A stretch of 6,109 nt of DNA. It comes from Rickettsia typhi. Its GTDB lineage: Bacteria > Pseudomonadota > Alphaproteobacteria > Rickettsiales > UBA1997. The translations under genes and the position numbers were made by a program. Shown here piece by piece: positions 1-6,024 of this stretch; positions within the stretch are counted from its first letter, which is position 1; every line of letters begins with the position of its first letter. The notes beneath the pieces are model-generated. The model saw only the letters and a list, made by a program, of their open reading frames with translations. It was not told where the DNA came from and did no database searches. The stretch spans positions 1 through 6,109 of the forward strand of contig CAMASZ010000078.1 of NCBI GenBank assembly GCA_945861125.1, written 5' to 3'.

Positions 1-104
1 TTTCAGTTGCAATTGTTGATAGTCACCCCTTATCAGTTGATACCACAGAAGATCTGCAGATTATAAAAAAAATTATTTTGGATAATGAAAAAAAAGGTTA
101 TTAA
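1..104 (+). CDS. kdsB: 3-deoxy-manno-octulosonate cytidylyltransferase (CMP-Kdo synthetase), C-terminal end only
   Basis: Partial gene that enters from the left edge; the first full codon is at position 3 and the stop TAA is at 102-104. The 33 visible residues begin SVAIVDSHPLSVDTTEDL, which matches the end of KdsB, where a conserved G/S-VDTPEDL motif is followed by a short helix that closes the protein. KdsB activates Kdo with CTP in the cytoplasm for lipid A-Kdo assembly, so the host should make an LPS-type outer membrane. The frame runs 20 bases into the next gene, which starts at 85, so the two are probably co-transcribed and translationally coupled. The assignment rests on one motif in a short tail; the rest of the protein lies outside the window. 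Other nucleotidyltransferases are less likely because VDT-EDL at the extreme C-terminus is typical of KdsB. Confidence 0.7.
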   Translation, partial: SVAIVDSHPLSVDTTEDLQIIKKIILDNEKKGY

Positions 105-585
105 AAAAACCATAGGATGGAAAGAATGGTGTGAACTTGATTGTTTATCTCTTCCAGCAATTAAAGCTAAAATAGATACCGGAGCTAAAACCTCAGCTAT
201 TCATGCTTTTAATATAGAAAGTCTTTATGTAGAAAATGTTGAATATGTAAAATTTGACATCCATCCTTTACAGAAGAACAAAAAACTGGTTAGAACTTGT
301 CTAGCAAGAGTTATTGATCAAAGAATGGTTTCAGATTCTAGTGGCAAAAAAGAGAAAAGATTTGTTATAAAATCAAATTTAAAAATTGGTGATTCAAAAT
401 TTAGAATTGAATTAACCCTAGCTAACCGAGATACTATGTCATTTCGAATGCTACTTGGCAGAGAAGCTCTAAAACAAGCCAAATTAATAACAGATGTTTC
501 TAAATCATTTTTGCAAGGTAAAAGAAAGAAAAAAGAAATTTTAAGATCATACCGAGAAACTAAGCCAAATAACATTGACTTTTAA
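85..585 (+). CDS. RimB-type retropepsin-like putative ATP-dependent zinc protease (RimK-associated)
   Basis: A 166-residue protein of the family annotated as 'ATP-dependent zinc protease' (Pfam Zn_protease, RimB of Pseudomonas). Visible hallmarks are IGW at 10-12, PAIKAKIDTGAKTSA at 24-38 with the aspartic-protease-like DTGA at 31-34, HPLQ at 60-63, and the signature NRDTMSFRMLLGREAL at 114-129. Length is normal for the family. The last 22 residues are basic and probably disordered. No signal peptide or membrane segment is seen, so a cytoplasmic protein is likely. In Pseudomonas, RimB works with RimK and affects S6 glutamylation; rimK lies 102 bases downstream here, which supports that role by context. 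The true activity (zinc protease versus aspartic-type fold) is unsettled for the family. The start at 85 overlaps kdsB and precedes an A8 run; IGW sits only ten residues in, so this start fits. No clear ribosome binding site is seen. Confidence 0.85.
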   Translation: MKKKVIKKTIGWKEWCELDCLSLPAIKAKIDTGAKTSAIHAFNIESLYVENVEYVKFDIHPLQKNKKLVRTCLARVIDQRMVSDSSGKKEKRFVIKSNLKIGDSKFRIELTLANRDTMSFRMLLGREALKQAKLITDVSKSFLQGKRKKKEILRSYRETKPNNIDF

Positions 586-687
586 ATTTATATAATAAAG
601 CTCTTTGAAATGTTTGAACTATCACAAATCTGCTAAAGATGAGATTTGGTATTACGTAACAATATAAAAAACACATAATAAACTTTA
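586..687. other. Intergenic gap with a 7-bp inverted repeat and weak promoter-like boxes
   Basis: This 102-base gap lies between the protease gene and rimK. It contains a perfect inverted repeat CAAATCT / AGATTTG (625-631 and 642-648, 10-base loop) that is not followed by a T-run, and an 8-base palindrome TTACGTAA at 652-659. TATAAT-like boxes occur at 591-596 and TATAAA at 663-668, but neither has a good -35 at 16-18 bases. I cannot tell whether rimK has its own promoter or is read through from the protease gene. No Shine-Dalgarno precedes rimK and no small ORF is evident. Confidence 0.35.
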
Positions 688-1563
688 ATGAAAATAATAG
701 TTTTAGCATCTAATCCAAATCTATATTCTAATCAGAGAATTATTGAGGCAGCAAAAAAAAGAGGTCACGATGTTTCTTTTATTAATGTTGGTGGATGCTA
801 TATTAAAATTGCACCAAATAATTGCGAGATTTTTCATGGCAACGGCAAAAAGCTTGACAAGATTGATTACGTAATACCAAGAATTAGACCAGCTATTACT
901 TTTTATGGTACTGCCATAGTTCGTCAATTCGAAGTAATGAAAGTGAATTGTTTAAATGGATCATCAGCAATAACTAATTCTCGCGATAAATTACATAGTC
1001 TACAAATACTAGCAAATCATGGCATAGATATTCCTATTACCTCTTTTGCTAATTCTTCTTATGATACCAAAGATCTAATTAAACTAGTCGGTGGCTCACC
1101 TTTAGTTGTAAAATTATTAGAGGGAACAAAAGGAGTTGGGGTAGTTTTAGCTGAAACCAATAAGGCTGCTGAGAGTGTTATTAATGCTTTTAGAAGTCTT
1201 AAAGCTGATGTTCTGGTGCAACATTATATTAAAGAGTCAAAAGGACAAGATATTCGCTGCTTTGTAATTGGTGATCAAGTTGTTGCCTCAATTGAAAGAA
1301 TTGCCCAAGAAGGAGAATTTCGCGCCAATATTCATCTAGGGGCCATCGCTAAAGCTATTGATATTACTGCAGAAGAACGTAATATTGCTATTAAGTCTGC
1401 AAAAGTAGTGGGATTAGAAGTCGCAGGAGTTGATATGGTTAGATCAAATTTCGGTCCAAAAGTTTTGGAAGTGAATTCTTCACCCGGCCTTGAAGGAATT
1501 GAAGGTGCTACTGGAATTAATATTGCAGACAAAATGATAGAATATATTGAAACTAAAATATAA
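688..1563 (+). CDS. rimK: RimK, ribosomal protein S6--L-glutamate ligase (ATP-grasp)
   Basis: A complete 291-residue protein, close to the roughly 300 residues of E. coli RimK. RimK uses ATP to add glutamate residues to the C-terminus of ribosomal protein S6, and in vitro can also make poly-alpha-glutamate. The N-terminal domain begins [10 protein letters not shown] and is followed by the family segment [19 protein letters not shown] (98-116). The ATP-grasp part shows [20 protein letters not shown] (138-157) with K142 expected to bind [13 protein letters not shown] (186-195), EFRANIH (210-216) and VAGVDMVRS (245-253). The metal-binding D249, E261 and N263 lie in VDM and [13 protein letters not shown] (260-272). 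All key residues are intact. It follows the RimB-type protease, a known genetic partner, and engB starts 20 bases after its stop. ATG 688 is the only sensible start; the usual N-terminal strand follows directly. Confidence 0.94.
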   Translation: MKIIVLASNPNLYSNQRIIEAAKKRGHDVSFINVGGCYIKIAPNNCEIFHGNGKKLDKIDYVIPRIRPAITFYGTAIVRQFEVMKVNCLNGSSAITNSRDKLHSLQILANHGIDIPITSFANSSYDTKDLIKLVGGSPLVVKLLEGTKGVGVVLAETNKAAESVINAFRSLKADVLVQHYIKESKGQDIRCFVIGDQVVASIERIAQEGEFRANIHLGAIAKAIDITAEERNIAIKSAKVVGLEVAGVDMVRSNFGPKVLEVNSSPGLEGIEGATGINIADKMIEYIETKI

Positions 1564-1583
1564 TAATGTCTCAACCTAAATAA

Positions 1584-2210
1584 ATGAAAAAAATTGAAGC
1601 AAAAAAAATTTTTAATGGCAATGCGGACTTTATTTTAGGTGCTCATAACTTTTCCCAAATTCCCGATCATCATTATCCTGAAATTGCCTTTATTGGCGCT
1701 TCTAATACAGGAAAATCAAGTTTGATTAATAGCCTAATTGGTAAAAAAATTGCCATAGTTTCATCCACACCAGGCAGAACTAGGCAAATAAACTTTTTTA
1801 AAATTTCTGGCTATAAAGATGGTTTTGTTATCGTTGATATGCCAGGCTATGGCTTTGCTAAAGCCAAAGAAAAACACATCGCTCATTGGCAGAAAACTAG
1901 TTTTTTATATTTAACTAAAAGAACAAATTTAAAGAGGGTTTTTTTACTAATAGATATTATTAAAGGCATTCAAGAAAATGATCAGGAAGCTATCAATATT
2001 TTTAATAGCCTTGGGGTTTCATTTCAAATTGTCTTTACCAAAATAGATAAATTAAACATTGAGAAACAAAAAAATATTATTGAAAAAAATTATGAAAAAA
2101 TTAAAAATTCACCGGCTCTATATCCCCAATTAATTGCCACAAGTAGCTCTAAGAAATATGGCATTGAAGAGTTGCAAAATACTATAGTTGAAATTTTACA
2201 AAATTTATGA
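1584..2210 (+). CDS. engB: Ribosome biogenesis GTP-binding protein EngB (YihA/YsxC)
   Basis: A complete 208-residue TRAFAC-class GTPase. EngB is usually essential and helps late assembly of the 50S ribosomal subunit. Motifs in order are: G1 P-loop GASNTGKSSL at 38-47, the EngB signature TPGRTRQINFF at 62-72 (G2 region), G3 DMPGYGFA at 85-92, G4 TKIDKL at 152-157, and a G5-like TSSSKKYGIEEL at 186-197. Length is typical. The P-loop is slightly unusual, since most family members I recall read GRSNVGKSS or GRSNAGKSS, but the essential G, K and S residues are kept, so activity is expected. The start at 1584 lies 20 bases after the rimK stop; an upstream ATG at 1566 stops after five codons. Its TGA overlaps the ATG of a 38-codon frame. 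Confidence 0.95.
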   Translation: MKKIEAKKIFNGNADFILGAHNFSQIPDHHYPEIAFIGASNTGKSSLINSLIGKKIAIVSSTPGRTRQINFFKISGYKDGFVIVDMPGYGFAKAKEKHIAHWQKTSFLYLTKRTNLKRVFLLIDIIKGIQENDQEAINIFNSLGVSFQIVFTKIDKLNIEKQKNIIEKNYEKIKNSPALYPQLIATSSSKKYGIEELQNTIVEILQNL

Positions 2211-2323
2211 AAATCTTTCTAACAATTTTAATAACTAGCTTGGTTATAATATTTTTGGTATCAATCCTTAATATTTCCACTTATAATGGCTCATCAAAAA
2301 GCAATAATCAATCTAATCAATAA
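2207..2323 (+). CDS. Small single-pass membrane protein, 38 residues, unknown function
   Basis: This is a short frame whose ATG (2207-2209) overlaps the engB TGA as ATGA, the classical arrangement for translational re-initiation. It ends TAA at 2321-2323, five bases before hslU. The product starts [20 protein letters not shown], a continuous hydrophobic stretch from about residue 3 to 22 that could be one transmembrane helix or an uncleaved signal anchor, followed by a polar tail rich in Ser, Asn and Gln (residues 23-38). There is no Cys at a lipobox position, so it is not an obvious lipoprotein. It fills almost the whole 118-base space between engB and hslU. I do not recognise a family. AT-rich DNA readily encodes hydrophobic residues by chance, so the overlap and the lack of wasted space are the main support. 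Confidence 0.5.
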   Translation: MKIFLTILITSLVIIFLVSILNISTYNGSSKSNNQSNQ

Positions 2324-2328
2324 TAAAT

Positions 2329-3690
2329 ATGGCCTCAATAAAAAAAAATTCAAAAAATTTAATAAACAGCAAAAGTAACTCTCACAATTTAACCCCAAAA
2401 CAAATTGTCGAAGAATTAAATCGCTACATTGTTGGACAAAATGAAGCCAAAAAAGCTGTTGCTATAGCTTTACGTAATCGCTTTCGTCGTAAACAAGTTG
2501 AATCACCGCTACGCGAGGAAATTGTTCCAAAAAATATTTTAATGATTGGACCAACTGGCGTTGGCAAAACTGAAGTTGCTCGTCGTCTAGCAAAACTTGC
2601 TAATGCACCTTTTATTAAAGTTGAAGCCACTAAATTTACTGAAGTTGGTTATGTTGGTAGAGACGTAGACTCAATAATAAGAGACTTAATTGAAGTTGCC
2701 ATTAAACATAATAAATCAGAACTAAAAAAAGAAGTGCATGAAAAAGCTGAAAAACACGCCAAGAAAAAAATTCTCAAAATCTTAGTAGGCGAGAATGCTC
2801 TTGATGAAACCCGCGAAAAATTTTCACAAATGCTTGATTCTGGAGAGTTAAATGATAAAGAGATTGAAATTGATATAATTGATTCAGGATCGAATAATTT
2901 TAATAGTTTTGATATTCCGGGTGGACAAGTTGGCATGATCAATATTGGCGAAATGATTAATAAGGCAATCGGTTCTGAAAAAACTAAAAAAGCTAAAATG
3001 ACTGTCGAAGAAGCTATTAAAACCTTAGTTGATGAAGAATCTAATAAACTAATTGATGAAGATAAAGTTATAAAAAAATCATTAAAATCAGTAGAAAATG
3101 ATGGAATAGTTTTTATTGATGAAATAGATAAAATATGTGCACGAGGTAATATTAAAGGCGGAGATGTATCAAGAGAAGGTGTTCAACGCGATCTACTTCC
3201 AATTGTTGAAGGCACCTCAATTAGCACAAAATACGGTATTATAAAAACTGATCATATTTTGTTCATAGCTTCTGGAGCTTTTCATGTCGCAAAACCATCA
3301 GACTTATTACCAGAATTGCAAGGACGCTTTCCAATTCGCGTTCAATTAAAGTCTCTTAGCGAAGAGGATCTACTTAGAATACTAACCGAGCCAGAATCAA
3401 GCCTTCTTAAACAATATAGCGCGTTAATCGCCGTTGAAAAAGTGAAATTAAATTTTACCATTGACGGTATTCAAGAAATTGCCAAAATTGCTTTTAGAGT
3501 AAATGGTGAAATTGAAAATATTGGCGCAAGAAGATTGCATACCATGATGGAAAAAATTCTGGAAGAAGTAAGTTATGAAGCAAGCGAAATAAAAGAAGGC
3601 ACCGAAATTATTATTAATTCTAAATATGTTAATGATCATCTTGGTGATTTACTATCAAATAAAACCGACTTAATGAAGTTTGTTTTGTAA
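2329..3690 (+). CDS. hslU: HslU, ATPase subunit of the HslUV (ClpYQ) protease
   Basis: A complete 453-residue AAA+ unfoldase of the Clp/Hsp100 class. HslU hexamers unfold proteins and feed them to the HslV peptidase in the cytoplasm. Motifs are: [18 protein letters not shown] at 34-51, Walker A GPTGVGKT at 74-81, pore loop GYVG at 107-110, Walker B VFIDEID at 261-267, sensor-1 region FIASGAF at 312-318, Arg finger in ELQGRFP (R333), and sensor-2 GARRL at 399-403. The I-domain lies roughly between residues 112 and 240. The C-terminus DLMKFVL is the conserved tail that inserts into HslV. A polar N-terminal extension of about 20 residues precedes [10 protein letters not shown]; the wording of the core resembles Rickettsiales HslU. 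No in-frame ATG lies between residues 2 and 71, so ATG 2329 is kept. The usual neighbour hslV is absent here. Confidence 0.97.
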   Translation: MASIKKNSKNLINSKSNSHNLTPKQIVEELNRYIVGQNEAKKAVAIALRNRFRRKQVESPLREEIVPKNILMIGPTGVGKTEVARRLAKLANAPFIKVEATKFTEVGYVGRDVDSIIRDLIEVAIKHNKSELKKEVHEKAEKHAKKKILKILVGENALDETREKFSQMLDSGELNDKEIEIDIIDSGSNNFNSFDIPGGQVGMINIGEMINKAIGSEKTKKAKMTVEEAIKTLVDEESNKLIDEDKVIKKSLKSVENDGIVFIDEIDKICARGNIKGGDVSREGVQRDLLPIVEGTSISTKYGIIKTDHILFIASGAFHVAKPSDLLPELQGRFPIRVQLKSLSEEDLLRILTEPESSLLKQYSALIAVEKVKLNFTIDGIQEIAKIAFRVNGEIENIGARRLHTMMEKILEEVSYEASEIKEGTEIIINSKYVNDHLGDLLSNKTDLMKFVL

Positions 3691-3706
3691 GAAATTTGGT
3701 CGGTTT
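3662..3706 (+). repeat. 8-bp inverted repeat spanning the hslU stop codon
   Basis: AAACCGAC (3662-3669) is the exact reverse complement of GTCGGTTT (3699-3706), separated by 29 bases that include the hslU stop TAA at 3688-3690. Inside the loop, AAGTTT (3675-3680) can pair with AAATTT (3692-3697) using one G-U pair, so an extended imperfect hairpin is possible at the end of the hslU message. It may protect the 3' end or help stop transcription together with the A/T hairpin just downstream. The left arm is also coding sequence (residues K445-T446-D447), so chance cannot be excluded. Confidence 0.4.
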
Positions 3707-3707
3707 C

Positions 3708-3743
3708 ATAATTAAAATGTTTAATTATTTGCATTATTTTTTT
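3708..3743 (+). terminator. Probable weak terminator after hslU
   Basis: ATAATTAAA (3708-3716) and TTTAATTAT (3720-3728) form a perfect 9-bp stem with a 3-base loop, followed after a short spacer by a run of seven T (3737-3743). The stem contains no G or C, so it would be weak alone; it sits immediately after the 8-bp inverted repeat across the hslU stop. Position between the housekeeping block and the restriction-modification pair fits a transcription end. Confidence 0.4.
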
Positions 3744-3755
3744 AGAGTTTATAAT
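3728..3755 (+). promoter_or_regulatory. Putative promoter of the methyltransferase-nuclease operon
   Basis: A perfect -10 box TATAAT (3750-3755) lies 16 bases after TTTGCA (3728-3733), a partial match to TTGACA. Transcription would start near 3762, giving a leader of about 25 bases before the ATG at 3787. TTGCATTAT (3729-3737) can also pair imperfectly with ATAATTGCAA (3751-3760), so the -35 and -10 areas lie in a possible operator-like inverted repeat. TATAAT by itself is common in such AT-rich DNA. Confidence 0.4.
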
Positions 3756-3786
3756 TGCAATACTCCTTAAATAAAAAAACAATTTT

Positions 3787-4863
3787 ATGAAAGCCAACAC
3801 CAAAATAAAAACTCAAAATATTAATCAAGATAATCTCGATTTGTTCAGTAATTTAGAATCTTTGCAAAATATCAAAAAGAATATTTCTTTAAAATTAAAA
3901 CCATCTTTTATTGATTTGTTTGCTGGCATCGGGGGCATTAAAATTGCCCTAGAAAATGCGGGGTTCGATTGCGTTTTCTCTAACGATTTTGACAAAAATT
4001 GTAAAATTACTTTTGATTACAATTTTGCTTCAAAAAATTCTCTACAAAATCATGAAATGTTTTTCGGAGACATTTCATCAATTCAAACTCAACAAATTCC
4101 AGCCTGCGATATTTTGGCTGGCGGTTTTCCATGTCAACCATTTTCAATTGCTGGATATCGCCAAGGATTCAATGATGAGAAAGGTAGGGGTAATGTATTC
4201 TTTGATATTATTCGAATAATTGCCGATAAAAAACCGCAAGTAATTTTACTTGAAAATGTAAAAAATTTAAAAAGTCATGACAATGGCAAAACTATAAAAA
4301 TTATTTATTCAGAACTAGAAAATCTTGGCTATTTTGTATGCGATAAAGTCATGAACGCCTTGGATTACGGCAACCTTCCACAAAATAGAGAAAGAATTTA
4401 TATTGTGGCTTTTAAAAATAAAAATTCCTTCGAAAAATTTAATTTCCCAAGCAAAATTTCTCTGACAAAAACTATTCAAGATTGCCTCGAAAAAGAAGTT
4501 GACGATAAATATTATTACAATGACAAGCCTTTATTTTCTAAGATTAGTGACGATGTGACCAAAAAATTTACTCTCTATCAATGGCGTCGAAAATATGTTC
4601 GTGAAAATAAAAATTCTGCATGCCCAACCCTCACTGCCAACATGGGCATGGGCGGACACAATGTTCCAATTATTCTCGACGACAAAGGAATCAGAAAATT
4701 AACACCGCGCGAATGCGCTAATTTTCAAGGCTTTCCATCAAATTATAAATTACCAAAAATCGCCGATTCGGCTTTGTATAAGCAGTTCGGCAATTCAGTG
4801 GCAATCCCCGTTGTTGAAAGAATTGCGATTAATATTAAATTGGCTTTGGACGGAGTAAGTTAA
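3787..4863 (+). CDS. Type II C5-cytosine-specific DNA methyltransferase
   Basis: A complete 358-residue enzyme that methylates carbon 5 of cytosine using S-adenosylmethionine. Conserved motifs are: I FIDLFAGIGG (41-50), IV GGFPCQPFS (112-120) with catalytic Cys116, VI ENVKNL (156-161), VIII QNRERIYIVAF (199-209), IX RKLTPRECANFQGFP (303-317) and X YKQFGNSVAIPV (331-342). The target-recognition region falls between VIII and IX and contains YQWRRKYVRENK (264-275) and PTLTANMGMGGHNVP (280-294), wording I associate with enzymes of the GG-N-CC type; this is recollection, so specificity is open. A polar extension of about 40 residues precedes motif I and carries NLDLF at 16-20, similar to a sliding-clamp-binding motif. 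No ATG lies between codon 1 and M91, so the start stands. No Shine-Dalgarno is visible. The cognate nuclease starts two bases after its stop. Confidence 0.95.
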   Translation: MKANTKIKTQNINQDNLDLFSNLESLQNIKKNISLKLKPSFIDLFAGIGGIKIALENAGFDCVFSNDFDKNCKITFDYNFASKNSLQNHEMFFGDISSIQTQQIPACDILAGGFPCQPFSIAGYRQGFNDEKGRGNVFFDIIRIIADKKPQVILLENVKNLKSHDNGKTIKIIYSELENLGYFVCDKVMNALDYGNLPQNRERIYIVAFKNKNSFEKFNFPSKISLTKTIQDCLEKEVDDKYYYNDKPLFSKISDDVTKKFTLYQWRRKYVRENKNSACPTLTANMGMGGHNVPIILDDKGIRKLTPRECANFQGFPSNYKLPKIADSALYKQFGNSVAIPVVERIAINIKLALDGVS

Positions 4864-4868
4864 TCATG
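4852..4868 (+). promoter_or_regulatory. Ribosome binding site of the nuclease gene, inside the methyltransferase 3' end
   Basis: GGAG (4852-4855) lies ten bases before the ATG at 4866 and within the last codons of the methyltransferase gene. It is the clearest Shine-Dalgarno in the window. Its placement, with a two-base gap between stop and start, suggests that nuclease translation depends on translation of the methyltransferase, a simple way to have protection made first. Confidence 0.55.
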
Positions 4869-5921
4869 AATAATTATAAACTTTTATTTGAAGATTTTAA
4901 AAGAGTTTTTGAATTTGCAACTTCTTATTACATTGAGCCAACAAAAAACACCACAGGTCGAACCAGTGGCGAGCCCAGAGGCTTAGGTGCAATCCTTGAT
5001 TCCTTTACCATTGGTAAACTGGCAGAAATTGGTGTAGAAAAAATATTAACAATTTTAAACAAAAAGAAAATTTATTTATTAGATTTTGACATTAAAAATA
5101 ATAGCAAAGTAAAAAACGAACCCGACATAGTTTCGATAGTTGAAAATAAAGAGCAAAGAGAACCCAATATTTTTACAGAAATAAAAAATACTTCCGAAAA
5201 TGATCGCTGGATTGGCCTTACGGAAGAGCAATTTAATACCATAAAAAGAGGTGCTGAAAATAAGAAAATATTTATGATTTATGCATCAATAAATTCTACA
5301 ACTATCAATAAAAATCCAAAAACAGTTGATTTATCGGGAATGTTTCTTAAACAAATTGAAGATAAAAATAAAAGTTTAATTTTTCAAGAATTTGCTGATT
5401 TAAATGCCGATTGCAAAATTGAATTTATCTTATCTTCAAAAGATTTAGAAAAATATGGTTGCCATTTCGAAAGAGGCATGAATATGTACGAAACTACAAT
5501 TTTTAAATTAAAAAAACGTAGTTCATTTTATAGCAAAAATGGTGTCAGAAAAGATATTGTAAAAATAGAAGAATATATTGATTTTAAAGAAGACATGAAT
5601 CTTTCTATCCAAAAAAATGTTTTCGCGGAAAAGGAAGGTATCGGTAAATTTAAAATCGAGGGAAGTTTTAAACTTTTTCATAAAAAAAGTAAGACTTTTA
5701 TTGAATGTTTATCCGATGTAAAAATTGAGAATAATGTTTTTGGTTTTTTCAAATTAGAGAAAAATAATTTTTATAATTTTAACCTAGAAACCATTGGAAG
5801 AGACCCGAAATTAAAAAGAAATAATATTTTTATTTCAAAGCGACGAATTTATCAATTGCTTGAGAAAAATTTAATCGCAAATCCAGAAAAAATTTTACTT
5901 GAAATTGCTCAAGAAATTTAA
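4866..5921 (+). CDS. Putative Type II restriction endonuclease, PD-(D/E)XK type
   Basis: A 351-residue protein directly behind the methyltransferase, so by position its restriction partner. A PD-(D/E)XK-like site is visible: P86-D87 in NEPDIVSIVENK (84-95), then E105-I106-K107 in FTEIKNTSENDRWIGLTEEQF (starting 103), with E54 in GKLAEIGVEKIL as the possible helical acidic residue. The N-terminal motif GRTSGEPRGLGAILDSF (31-47) looks family-specific; I do not recognise the family with confidence, but its size and the partner's recognition region would fit enzymes for GG-N-CC-like sites. The C-terminal half (about 190-351) is rich in Lys, Asn and Phe and shows no motif I know; it may be a recognition domain. 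The gene is intact with no frameshift. It lacks membrane segments and would act in the cytoplasm on unmethylated foreign DNA. No controller (C) gene is present. Confidence 0.75.
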   Translation: MNNYKLLFEDFKRVFEFATSYYIEPTKNTTGRTSGEPRGLGAILDSFTIGKLAEIGVEKILTILNKKKIYLLDFDIKNNSKVKNEPDIVSIVENKEQREPNIFTEIKNTSENDRWIGLTEEQFNTIKRGAENKKIFMIYASINSTTINKNPKTVDLSGMFLKQIEDKNKSLIFQEFADLNADCKIEFILSSKDLEKYGCHFERGMNMYETTIFKLKKRSSFYSKNGVRKDIVKIEEYIDFKEDMNLSIQKNVFAEKEGIGKFKIEGSFKLFHKKSKTFIECLSDVKIENNVFGFFKLEKNNFYNFNLETIGRDPKLKRNNIFISKRRIYQLLEKNLIANPEKILLEIAQEI

Positions 5922-6024
5922 ATAACTGCCGAAAATGGCGATATCAATAATGTTGAATTAATTGCGAAGCGGTCTATTATAACAAATCCCATCTTTAAAT
6001 CAAATTATAACAAAATATTTTATT
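5922..6024. other. Non-coding region after the nuclease gene
   Basis: I see no gene here on either strand. A short stem TGCCG / TGGCG (5927-5931 and 5936-5940, with two G-U pairs and an AAAA loop) follows the nuclease stop but has no T-run, so it is a poor terminator. An 11-base direct repeat ATTATAACAAA occurs at 5976-5986 and 6004-6014 (period 28); read on the minus strand both copies contain an extended -10 sequence. A GC-rich palindromic repeat begins at 6025. Confidence 0.5.
5976..6003 (-). promoter_or_regulatory. Putative minus-strand promoter with extended -10
   Basis: On the minus strand TTGATT (6003-5998) is followed by 16 bases and TATAAT (5981-5976), preceded by TG one base upstream, giving the extended -10 TGTTATAAT. 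Transcription would start near 5969 and run antisense into the nuclease gene. A second TGTTATAAT occurs on the same strand at 6012-6004 without a good -35. No minus-strand ORF follows, so an antisense or small RNA would be the product if it is real. Confidence 0.35.

Noticed and set aside
318..575. Minus-strand open frame of 85 codons inside the protease gene
   Set aside because: It lies wholly within a well-supported gene on the other strand and its translation shows no family motif.
1332..1574. Minus-strand frame of 80 codons at the rimK 3' end
   Set aside because: It overlaps the conserved RimK metal-binding motifs and gives no motif of its own.
2424..2942. Two minus-strand frames inside hslU
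   Set aside because: They mirror conserved HslU coding sequence, are Ser-rich in the way expected of shadow frames, and have no independent support.
3956..4219. Second + strand frame of 87 codons inside the methyltransferase
   Set aside because: It is out of frame with motifs I and IV of the methyltransferase, which must be coding, and has no recognisable content.
5960..6020. A tRNA or other structured RNA after the nuclease gene
   Set aside because: No acceptor stem, T-loop or anticodon arm can be matched; the stretch is mostly A/T with no long pairing.
3691..6024. Insertion of the restriction-modification pair as a mobile element with flanking direct repeats
   Set aside because: By eye I found no target-site duplication, terminal inverted repeat, integrase or transposase on either side.
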